A stretch of DNA of 6,353 bases from Lachnospiraceae bacterium (lineage in GTDB: Bacteria > Bacillota > Clostridia > Lachnospirales > Lachnospiraceae): the NCBI GenBank assembly GCA_017477005.1, contig JAFUXY010000481.1, forward strand, positions 1 to 6,353, read 5' to 3'. Of this stretch, positions 1-5,472 are shown piece after piece (position 1 is the stretch's first letter; each line of letters begins with the position of its first letter). The notes under the pieces were generated by a model. That model was not told the DNA's origin. It made no database searches and worked only from the letters and a program-made list of their open reading frames with translations. Position numbers and translations under genes: made by a program.

Positions 1-1309
1 CAAGCGGCCGGTGCCGATCAACGATACGACGCCGCTTTGGGGAAAGACGCCGAGCGAATGCACGGATGAGGAGTACAAGGAGTTCTACCGCAAGGTATTC
101 ATGGATTTCAAGGAGCCTCTGTTCTGGATCCATTTGAACATGGATTATCCGTTCAACCTCAAGGGCATCCTGTATTTCCCAAAAATCAATATGGAATACG
201 ACTCCATTGAAGGTACGATCAAGCTCTACAACAACCAGGTGTTCATCGCGGACAATATCAAAGAGGTGATTCCAGAGTTTTTGATGCTTTTGAAGGGCGT
301 GATCGACTGCCCGGATCTGCCTTTGAACGTCTCCCGGAGCGCGCTGCAGAACGTTGGCTTTGTAAAGAAGATTTCGGATTATATTACCAAGAAGGTGGCG
401 GACAAGCTGTCTGGTATGTGCAAGACGGACAAGGAGAATTACGAGAAGTACTGGGACGACATCAGCCCGTTTATCAAGTATGGCTGCCTCCGCGACAACA
501 AGTTCTGCGATCGGATCAACGATTATATTCTGTTCAAGGATATCTACGACAAGTACACTACCCTTCCGGAGCTGTTGGTCAAGGAGGAGGAAAAGGAAGA
601 ATCCAAAGATTCGGAGATCGAGACTCCTGAAATTGTCGGCGTGGACGGGCAGCCGATCCAGACCGATAAGGACGACGATACGACGGAAGACGAAAAGGAC
701 AAGCGAAAGGTCGTCGATTATGTGACCGATGTTCAGCAGCAGGGACAGTATATTTCGATGTTCAAGGATCAGGATATGAACGCCGTGATCCTCGATCACA
801 ATATCGACACCAGCTTCATTACCCAGCTTGAGCAGCGCAACGAGCAGTATCGTTTCTGCCGCATCGATGGGGATCTGACAGATAGTCTGGTGGAGGAAGA
901 TTCTTCGGCGGAGGAAGAGACAAAGACGCTGTCTGAGGTCTTCAAGAAGCATCTGAACAAGGAGCATCTGACGGTGAAAGCTGAGAAGCTGAAGGACGAG
1001 ACGGTGGCATCCGTGCTGACGGTCAAGGAGGAATCCCGCCGGATGGCCGATATGATGCGGATGTATTCGACAAACGGCTTAGGCGGCGGTATGGACGCAG
1101 ATCTCTTCCCGCAGGATGAGACGTTGATCTTGAATGCAGCCCATCCTCTCGTCAAATATATGCTCGAGAATACGGAGAGCGAGAGCGTCAGCGATCTCTG
1201 CCACCAGCTCTATGACCTGGCGAGGATCCAAAACGCTCCGCTGAACCCGGAGGATATGAAAGAATTCGTCCGCCGGACGAATGCGATTATGCTGAATCAG
1301 TTTCAGTGA
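1..1309 (+). CDS. htpG: Molecular chaperone HtpG (Hsp90 family), 5'-truncated by window edge
   Basis: Bacterial Hsp90, an ATP-dependent homodimeric cytosolic chaperone. The reading frame is open to the left edge (codons K-R-P before V at position 11), so the GTG at 11 is an internal codon and not the start. The N-terminal ATPase domain lies outside the window. What is visible begins at the start of the middle domain (PLW, then TDEEYKEFY). It contains the Hsp90 signature DLPLNVSRSALQ at about residues 102-113 (counted from V at position 11). A highly charged linker rich in E/K/D follows at about 191-230, and the C-terminal dimerisation domain (about 300-432) ends LNPEDMKEFVRRTNAIML, as in known HtpG. 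The acidic linker is absent from E. coli HtpG but, as I recall, common in clostridial ones. The gene converges with hepT and is separated from it by a bidirectional terminator. Identification is secure. Confidence 0.96.
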   Translation, partial: KRPVPINDTTPLWGKTPSECTDEEYKEFYRKVFMDFKEPLFWIHLNMDYPFNLKGILYFPKINMEYDSIEGTIKLYNNQVFIADNIKEVIPEFLMLLKGVIDCPDLPLNVSRSALQNVGFVKKISDYITKKVADKLSGMCKTDKENYEKYWDDISPFIKYGCLRDNKFCDRINDYILFKDIYDKYTTLPELLVKEEEKEESKDSEIETPEIVGVDGQPIQTDKDDDTTEDEKDKRKVVDYVTDVQQQGQYISMFKDQDMNAVILDHNIDTSFITQLEQRNEQYRFCRIDGDLTDSLVEEDSSAEEETKTLSEVFKKHLNKEHLTVKAEKLKDETVASVLTVKEESRRMADMMRMYSTNGLGGGMDADLFPQDETLILNAAHPLVKYMLENTESESVSDLCHQLYDLARIQNAPLNPEDMKEFVRRTNAIMLNQFQ

Positions 1310-1345
1310 GATTAAGTGGTAAAGAAAAGCGTTTCGTAGAAACAA

Positions 1346-1470
1346 TTATAGTAAACGAACAAAGTGAGTTTACTTTGCGCCAAATTCGAATGAGGCGAAT
1401 GCCGAATTTTCCTATCGAATTTGTGTGCATGGTCTCTTGAAAGTAAAGTTTATTTAGTCATTTACTATAA
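1346..1470. repeat. Imperfect foldback / MITE-like element, about 125 bp
   Basis: The ends are inverted repeats: TTATAGTAAA at 1346-1355 and its exact complement TTTACTATAA at 1461-1470. Extended to 31 bp (1346-1376 against 1440-1470) the arms match at 24 of 31 positions, ending in a second perfect 8-bp block, TTTACTTT/AAAGTAAA. Further in there is a perfect 9-bp inverted repeat (CAAATTCGA at 1381-1389, TCGAATTTG at 1415-1423). The left arm also folds on itself (AGTAAAC 1350-1356 with GTTTACT 1368-1374). There is no convincing coding frame. The structure fits a small non-autonomous mobile element or a structured RNA. I see no clear target-site duplication, so the mobile interpretation is inference. 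Confidence 0.5.
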
Positions 1471-1506
1471 AAAGGTGTCCCGTACTGGTTGTTCGGGACA
1501 CCTTTT
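1470..1506. terminator. Bidirectional Rho-independent terminator between htpG and hepT
   Basis: A perfect 13-bp stem (1470-1482, AAAAGGTGTCCCG, paired with 1494-1506) encloses an 11-nt loop. The A and T tracts flanking the GC core give a T-run on whichever strand is transcribed: TTTT on plus, TTTTT on minus. It lies between converging genes, 2 nt beyond the hepT stop and about 160 nt beyond the htpG stop, so it can serve both. Confidence 0.9.
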
Positions 1507-1508
1507 GC

Positions 1509-1844
1509 TCATAACATCTGTTTTAATTTTTCTTTCAGCTCTGGTATTTCATTCAACAATGTATCCCATACAATTTCTAAATCAACTCTTTCGTAGTCAT
1601 GTGCATGGAGATTTCTCATAGATTTTATTGCATGCCAGGGTATGTCATCGTGTTCGAATCTGAAATCCTCTGATAAACGTCCTACAAGCTCTCCTATTTG
1701 AATAATGCACATATTGCAAGAATACTGAAATGAGATTTGTTCTACATATTCTCTATAGTCATAGTTGTATTCATTCATAAGATGTGCAATATCATCACAA
1801 TATCGAATAATTTTGTCGAGTACATCACGATCACGATTGTTCAT
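1509..1844 (-). CDS. hepT: HepT-like HEPN ribonuclease toxin (DUF86)
   Basis: Toxin half of a HEPN/MNT toxin-antitoxin pair. Known HepT proteins are small all-alpha RNases acting on cellular RNA, silenced when the partner MntA attaches AMP groups to a tyrosine. The 111-aa product has the diagnostic RX4HXY motif intact as RNLHAHDY (R77, H82, Y84), preceded by DIPWHAIKSM and followed by VDLEIVWDTLLNEIPELKEKL, all typical of DUF86. R77 and H82 are the expected RNase residues and Y84 the expected AMPylation site. I chose the ATG at 1844 rather than the in-frame ATG at 1889 because a GAGGGGG ribosome binding site lies 9 nt upstream and the protein then begins MNNRDRDVLDKI, as the family does. It overlaps the end of mntA by 14 nt, implying translational coupling. 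The sequence is clearly more AT-rich than the flanking genes. Confidence 0.9.
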   Translation of the reverse strand: MNNRDRDVLDKIIRYCDDIAHLMNEYNYDYREYVEQISFQYSCNMCIIQIGELVGRLSEDFRFEHDDIPWHAIKSMRNLHAHDYERVDLEIVWDTLLNEIPELKEKLKQML

Positions 1845-2127
1845 ACAGTAGAACCCCCTCAGATTGAATGGAGGACAAAAAATCCTCATCTTGGATACTT
1901 GTCGTCACAACATCTACATGACATCCAAATTTTTTTTCAAGTTCATCAACAAATCTATAATATTTTATTAAACTATTTAGCCGTCCTTTATCAATGTAAA
2001 AATCGATGTCACTATCCTCTGTCGCCTCTCCCCTGGCATATGAACCAAATAAACTAATACTTTTTACTCCAAAATTTTTTGCAACTGGTATGGTTTTATC
2101 TTTTATTTCTTTTAATGTGTAACTCAT
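1831..2127 (-). CDS. mntA: MntA-like minimal nucleotidyltransferase antitoxin
   Basis: Antitoxin half of the pair: a 98-aa minimal nucleotidyltransferase (pol-beta superfamily) that in characterised systems uses ATP to AMPylate HepT. The GSX10DXD active site is exact: G28-S29, ten residues (YARGEATEDS), then D40-I-D42. The expected third acidic residue is D72 in HVDVVT. The length is normal for MntA. The ATG at 2127 follows GGGGTGA at a good distance. The stop TGA lies inside the start of hepT, so the pair is one antitoxin-first operon, probably expressed from the extended -10 at 2206-2214. Nearby 60-base stretches are as low as about 18-28% GC, against roughly 50-60% in the morphogenesis genes, consistent with horizontal acquisition (inference). 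Confidence 0.92.
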   Translation of the reverse strand: MSYTLKEIKDKTIPVAKNFGVKSISLFGSYARGEATEDSDIDFYIDKGRLNSLIKYYRFVDELEKKFGCHVDVVTTSIQDEDFLSSIQSEGVLLYEQS

Positions 2128-2205
2128 ATGTCACCCCAAAACTATATTCCCAACAATTACTTCATTCTGTGCATCCAGCTCCTTGCCATAGCTTTCGATA
2201 GCAAC

Positions 2206-2214
2206 AGTATACCA
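2206..2214 (-). promoter_or_regulatory. Candidate extended -10 promoter of mntA-hepT
   Basis: On the minus strand the sequence reads TGGTATACT, an extended -10 (TG-N-TATACT), about 80 nt upstream of the mntA ATG. No good -35 is present at 16-18 bp; only a T-rich stretch from the upstream terminator arm is found there. It lies directly after the terminator of the neighbouring unit, where an independent cassette promoter would be expected. Confidence 0.4.
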
Positions 2215-2230
2215 CAAAACTTCAAGCCAA

Positions 2231-2263
2231 AAAAGGGACTCCGCTTCATACGGAATCCCTTTT
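2231..2263 (-). terminator. Rho-independent terminator of the P-loop gene
   Basis: A 13-bp stem with one mismatch (2231-2243 against 2251-2263; core GGGA/TCCC plus CCG/CGG) has a 7-nt loop. Read on the minus strand it ends in a run of six T. It lies 27 nt past the stop of the P-loop gene and isolates that unit from mntA-hepT. Confidence 0.87.
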
Positions 2264-2290
2264 CTACAAGAAGCTTTTTGCAAGCCCCTT

Positions 2291-2713
2291 TTATAAAGTT
2301 TCAATCACCTTCGCTTTCACGCTTTCGGACATCTCCACCTCGTCCTTGGACACGCAGAGTACAAAGCGAACATTGAATTTTTCAGAAATAATATCGAGCT
2401 TTTCAATCGCACGGGAAAGCTCTTCCGTCGTCTTGATATTGGCAATGGTCAAAAAGCTGTCCAGGGCAATTTCCTCGATATCGCTGTTCTGTGAGATGGC
2501 CCCGCTCAAAAAACCAAGAAATTCATCCGTTGAACCAATGGCATAATCCGCCATATTGATCAATCGTACCTTCGATGTCAATTCGTACATGTGCTTTTGG
2601 CTCTTGTCGATATACACAATATCGCCCGCCGCTGCCTTGATATCCTCATGAATCCGATTGATCAGATATCTGGTTTTGCCCTTTCCCCTATCTCCTGCAA
2701 TAATCTCAACCAT
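2291..2713 (-). CDS. Small P-loop NTPase of unknown function, conserved-type clostridial protein
   Basis: A 140-aa soluble protein opening with a strand and a Walker A motif, AGDRGKGKT at residues 6-14 (GxxGxGKT form). A hydrophobic-acidic stretch, IEEIALDSF at about 79-87, could be Walker B. There is no membrane segment or signal peptide. A second half with ELSRAIEKLDIISEKFNVRFVLCVS resembles the core fold of a compact P-loop ATPase. I recall similar short clostridial proteins carrying an automatic PilT or ATPase label, but nothing here supports a pilus role, and I assign no function. The start is well supported: AAAGGAGGG lies 8 nt upstream of the ATG. It has its own sigma-A type promoter (2824-2852) and its own terminator, and follows the carboxypeptidase gene by 178 nt in the same direction. 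Confidence 0.85.
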   Translation of the reverse strand: MVEIIAGDRGKGKTRYLINRIHEDIKAAAGDIVYIDKSQKHMYELTSKVRLINMADYAIGSTDEFLGFLSGAISQNSDIEEIALDSFLTIANIKTTEELSRAIEKLDIISEKFNVRFVLCVSKDEVEMSESVKAKVIETL

Positions 2714-2823
2714 AGAATTGCCCTCCTTTTTTTGAGTAATTATTTAGACCGTTGCACCAATACGACTCTACTGATGGTTTTGCAAAGCAGAACAAACCTC
2801 TGCACGACCATTCATTACGCAAT

Positions 2824-2852
2824 ATTATAATGTATTCGAGAGGAAAAGACAA
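2824..2852 (-). promoter_or_regulatory. Sigma-A type promoter of the P-loop gene
   Basis: On the minus strand TTGTCT (2852-2847) and a perfect TATAAT (2829-2824) are separated by exactly 17 bp. The predicted transcript would start near 2817 and carry a leader of about 100 nt before the ATG at 2713. The -35 box touches the end of a duplicated segment derived from the 3' end of the carboxypeptidase gene. Confidence 0.7.
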
Positions 2853-2913
2853 GAGGTTCTATGCGCAAGCTCCAGCAATTGGTATGAGGTTCTACGCAAG
2901 CCCCAGCAATTGG
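2853..2913. repeat. 33-bp-period tandem duplication across the carboxypeptidase stop codon
   Basis: GAGGTTCTA..CGCAAGC.CCAGCAATTGG occurs at 2853-2882 and again at 2886-2913. The copies differ by one substitution (T/C) and a 2-nt indel (TG present only in the left copy). The right copy contains the last codons and TAG stop of the D,D-carboxypeptidase. In the left copy the extra two bases move that TAG out of frame. Confidence 0.85.
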
Positions 2914-3878
2914 CTCATAAGCTGGAACAAGGTATAGCGGTAATCTGCGTGAAACACAATCGAAATAATCTTTTCCTTTCGGGCGTTTCGCGAGAACAAC
3001 ACCAGGCAGGAACCGGCCTGACTTGTCGTGCCGGTCTTCCCTCCCACAATAGAAATTCCCTCCGGCACGGCGTATTCACCGGTCAGATATCCGTTGGTGT
3101 TTTCCCAGGTCTTCTGCCGGGCGCTGCCGTCCTTTCCTTCAAAATTCGCGGTATAGGTCGCTTTGTCGATCAGCGAAACGAATTTCTTTTTTTGAATCGC
3201 CGCTGAAAAGATCAGGTACATATCGTAGACACAGGTATAATGCTCGTCGTCGTGCAGCCCGTTCGGCGTCACAAAATGCGAATGTGTCGCGCCCAGCCGT
3301 TTTGCTTCCTCGTTCATCAAGGACACAAAGCGCTTGGTGTCCCCGCTGATCCCCTCTGCGATCGCGATAGCGGCGTCATTGCCGCTCACCAGCATCATTC
3401 CGTACAACAGATCGTTCAAGGTAATCTTGTCCCCTGGAAGCAGCCCTGCCACCGTCGAATCACTCGATTGCACACAGGCGTTTTCCGTAATCGTATAGAC
3501 CTCGTTGAGATCCCCGTACTTCAATGCCACATAGGCGGTCAGGATCTTAGTGGTGCTGGCAGGATATTTTTTTTCAAAAATATTTTTGGCGTACAACACC
3601 GTCCCGGTGGTCTCGTTGAACACGCATCCAGCCTCAGCCAAATCGGAATCGACCTTTTTGACCGCAACATTTTTTTCCTTCGGAATACAGAGCCGATCCG
3701 CAAACAGTCCGATCTCATCCGGCGTGCTGCCCTTTGTAATTCCATATTCCACCGAAGATTCGAAAACCTGATAGGCATTTGGATCCGGCGCCTTTTTGCC
3801 ACAGGAAGACAGCAGCAAAGGCAAAATGAGAATCCAAGCCCAAAATCTGCATTTATTTATACATTTCACGCCACTCAA
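2892..3878 (-). CDS. dacF: D-alanyl-D-alanine carboxypeptidase (peptidase S11), lipoprotein form
   Basis: Low-molecular-weight penicillin-binding protein that removes the terminal D-Ala from peptidoglycan pentapeptides outside the membrane. All three active-site motifs are present: SxxK as S108-TT-K111, SxN as S165-G-N167, and K281-T-G283. The N-terminus is a hydrophobic stretch ending in a lipobox, LLSSC with C26, so it is probably a lipoprotein rather than being anchored by a C-terminal helix. It stops about 45 residues after KTG, so the beta-rich C-terminal domain of PBP5/DacF is missing (328 aa against about 390 for B. subtilis DacF). The start is uncertain: TTG at 3878 is only 3 nt after a GAGGAG site, while in-frame GTG at 3869 is 12 nt after it and gives a cleaner signal peptide. 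Either way it overlaps the end of mgsA, so the two are probably translationally coupled. The symbol dacF is by family resemblance. Confidence 0.92.
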   Translation of the reverse strand: MSGVKCINKCRFWAWILILPLLLSSCGKKAPDPNAYQVFESSVEYGITKGSTPDEIGLFADRLCIPKEKNVAVKKVDSDLAEAGCVFNETTGTVLYAKNIFEKKYPASTTKILTAYVALKYGDLNEVYTITENACVQSSDSTVAGLLPGDKITLNDLLYGMMLVSGNDAAIAIAEGISGDTKRFVSLMNEEAKRLGATHSHFVTPNGLHDDEHYTCVYDMYLIFSAAIQKKKFVSLIDKATYTANFEGKDGSARQKTWENTNGYLTGEYAVPEGISIVGGKTGTTSQAGSCLVLFSRNARKEKIISIVFHADYRYTLFQLMSQLLGLA

Positions 3879-4248
3879 AATCTCCTCGATCCAAAGACAA
3901 GATCAACAACTCGGCTGTCGCTAAGTTGGTCGCCAATGGAATGTTGTGCGCGTCGCACAGCCGTACAATGTTGTTGACATCCGGTTCATGAGATTTAGCG
4001 GTAATCGCATCCCGCAGGAAAATCACCAGATCGATTTCATTGTGCTCGATCTTGGCGCCAAGCTGCTGGGTTCCTCCCAAATGTCCGGACAGATATTTGT
4101 GAATGTTCAGATTGGTCACTTCTTCCACCAATCGGCCGGTAGTACCGGTTGCATAAACTTCGTGTCGGCTCAATATCCCCCGATAAGCGATACAAAAGTT
4201 CTGCATCAATTTCTTTTTTGCGTCATGCGCCACCAATCCTATGTTCAT
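3853..4248 (-). CDS. mgsA: Methylglyoxal synthase homologue with altered catalytic motif
   Basis: Family enzyme converting dihydroxyacetone phosphate to methylglyoxal and phosphate in the cytosol, a bypass relieving sugar-phosphate stress. The 131-aa product shows the fold signatures: MNIGLVAHDAKK (H8 in AHD), phosphate-binding ATGTTGRL (33-40), RDAITAKSHEPDV with D80, H87 and D90, and NIPLATNLATAELL. The usual SGPLGGDQQ reads SGHLGGTQQ here, so the catalytic base (E. coli Asp71) is Thr60, encoded ACC; activity may be low or changed. The ATG at 4248 is preferred over the longer frame because AGGGGGA lies 5 nt upstream and the protein then aligns from residue 1. It lies 28 nt after rodA and overlaps the carboxypeptidase gene, in the usual clostridial rodA-mgsA order. 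Confidence 0.93.
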   Translation of the reverse strand: MNIGLVAHDAKKKLMQNFCIAYRGILSRHEVYATGTTGRLVEEVTNLNIHKYLSGHLGGTQQLGAKIEHNEIDLVIFLRDAITAKSHEPDVNNIVRLCDAHNIPLATNLATAELLILSLDRGDFEWREMYK

Positions 4249-4276
4249 AGCGCTCCCCCTTCTATGACTTCCCCTA

Positions 4277-5410
4277 TCAAAAATGAAGCAATGAATCCTC
4301 CCGGTATCGCTTCTTGGCCTGGAGCCCCACATTCAGCACGAAGCCGATTCCCAGGTACAAAGTAACAAGCGACGTCAGCCCGTAGCTAACAAACGGAAGG
4401 GTCAGCCCCGTATTGGGCAAGATCCCCGTCACCACACTGATATTGACAAAGCTCTGGAACCCCACCAGGCATGCAATACCGATGCAGATGAGCTGCCCCG
4501 ACAAATCCTTGGCCCGCTTCGCCATCCGCAGGCACTCCACCGTGATCACCAAAAGCAGCAGTACGATCAGTACGGAGCCGATAAACCCCAATTCCTCTCC
4601 GGCTACCGCGAAAATAAAGTCCGTCTGCGGCTCTGAAATGTAATTCCCGTTTTTCACCGAATCGACCGCGTCATTGTTTAAGCCTTTTCCAAATAGCTGC
4701 CCCGATCCGACCGCCATGATCGAATTAAGCTGCTGATAGGCTTCCGAAGGATAATCATCGGGGTGAAGCCACGCCAAAATACGGCGACCCTGGTACGGAT
4801 TCAACAAGGTCTGCCCGTCCCGGCTCACGAGGAACAGAAAGACAGACAATGCCGGAATCGAAAGCCCGAGCACCCACGCCACGATCTTGTACGACAGTCC
4901 GGCCGCAAACAGCATACCCGAAATCATCAGAAAGGTAACGATCGTAGTGGACAGATCCGGCTCCCGAATGATCAAAAGCAGCGGAACCCCGGCCAACAAA
5001 CCGGTGATGAACAGTTGTCGCTTCGTGTTCAGCCCTTCCTCGCAGACCATGAAATACTTGGCAAAAAACAGCACCAATAAGATCTTGCCGAGCTCTGAGG
5101 GCTGAAACCGGATAAAACCGATGTCGATCCAGCGCCGGGCACCGAGACGGCCCAGATCCCCGAAAAATAGCACGGACAGGAGCAACAGGATCGTCAGCAC
5201 ATAATAGGCATAATGAAATTGCAGCACAAATTCAAAATCGATGAGCGAGATCAAAACCATGACAATGAGACCCAGAACCATTCCTAAGATCTGCCGATTC
5301 TGATACCCCTCATTGGCGCTTCCGATCACAAAAATCCCCACCATCGTCAGTCCAAAAACCGCCGCCACGAGAACTAAATTGTAGTTTTTCAGCTTGTAAT
5401 TTCGAAACAT
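4277..5410 (-). CDS. rodA: RodA, SEDS peptidoglycan glycosyltransferase
   Basis: Multi-pass membrane polymerase of the elongation machinery that links lipid II into glycan strands with its partner class B PBP (PBP2). The 377-aa length is normal and there are about ten hydrophobic segments. SEDS motifs are in order: GARRWIDIGFIRFQPSELGK at 90-109 (W94 matches a functionally important Trp of B. subtilis RodA), EPDLSTT at 150-156, then SEPQTDFIFAVAGEELGF at 259-276 with D264 as the presumed essential acid, and the final NISVVTGILPNTGLTLPF with VSYG at 323-344. It is assigned to RodA rather than FtsW from its position beside minC and the PBP tail, its short cytoplasmic tail, and the Q-T-D-F form. 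The ATG at 5410 has AGGGAAG close upstream. It follows minC across a 62-nt gap. Confidence 0.95.
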   Translation of the reverse strand: MFRNYKLKNYNLVLVAAVFGLTMVGIFVIGSANEGYQNRQILGMVLGLIVMVLISLIDFEFVLQFHYAYYVLTILLLLSVLFFGDLGRLGARRWIDIGFIRFQPSELGKILLVLFFAKYFMVCEEGLNTKRQLFITGLLAGVPLLLIIREPDLSTTIVTFLMISGMLFAAGLSYKIVAWVLGLSIPALSVFLFLVSRDGQTLLNPYQGRRILAWLHPDDYPSEAYQQLNSIMAVGSGQLFGKGLNNDAVDSVKNGNYISEPQTDFIFAVAGEELGFIGSVLIVLLLLVITVECLRMAKRAKDLSGQLICIGIACLVGFQSFVNISVVTGILPNTGLTLPFVSYGLTSLVTLYLGIGFVLNVGLQAKKRYREDSLLHF

Positions 5411-5426
5411 AAACTTCCCTGCTCTA

Positions 5427-5471
5427 AACTAAGGAACCCATATTTTAGGAATCCATTTTTAAGAAATCCAT
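5427..5471. repeat. Three tandem 15-bp repeats between minC and rodA
   Basis: On the minus strand three units begin at 5471, 5456 and 5441, exactly 15 nt apart: ATGGATTTCTTAAAA, ATGGATTCCTAAAAT, ATGGGTTCCTTAGTT. Each starts with ATG. The first reads as an 8-codon mini-frame ended by the TAA of the second. No ribosome binding site supports translation. Confidence 0.85.
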
Positions 5472-5472
5472 C

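Noticed and set aside
1331..1343. Small hairpin GTTTC-GTA-GAAAC just after htpG as a terminator
   Set aside because: The stem is only 5 bp with no T-run; the strong 13-bp hairpin at 1470-1506 is the better terminator.
1845..1889. Upstream hepT start at 1889
   Set aside because: It would overlap mntA by 59 nt. The extra residues are not family-like, and GAGGGGG is placed for the ATG at 1844.
2157..2249. 30-codon minus-strand mini-ORF in the mntA leader
   Set aside because: Its ATG lies in the loop of the terminator, upstream of the likely mntA transcript start, with no ribosome binding site. It is treated as noncoding or a repeat remnant.
3240..3977. 245-codon open frame on the plus strand
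   Set aside because: It lies antisense to the carboxypeptidase and the end of mgsA, both with full motif support. The peptide has no recognisable domain and there is no ribosome binding site.
4249..4332. N-terminal extension of mgsA to 4332
   Set aside because: It would overlap the rodA 3' end. The added residues do not resemble the family, and a good ribosome binding site serves the ATG at 4248.
5427..5471. Short CRISPR-like or regulatory array
   Set aside because: The units are contiguous with no spacers, only three copies are present, and no cas genes are nearby.
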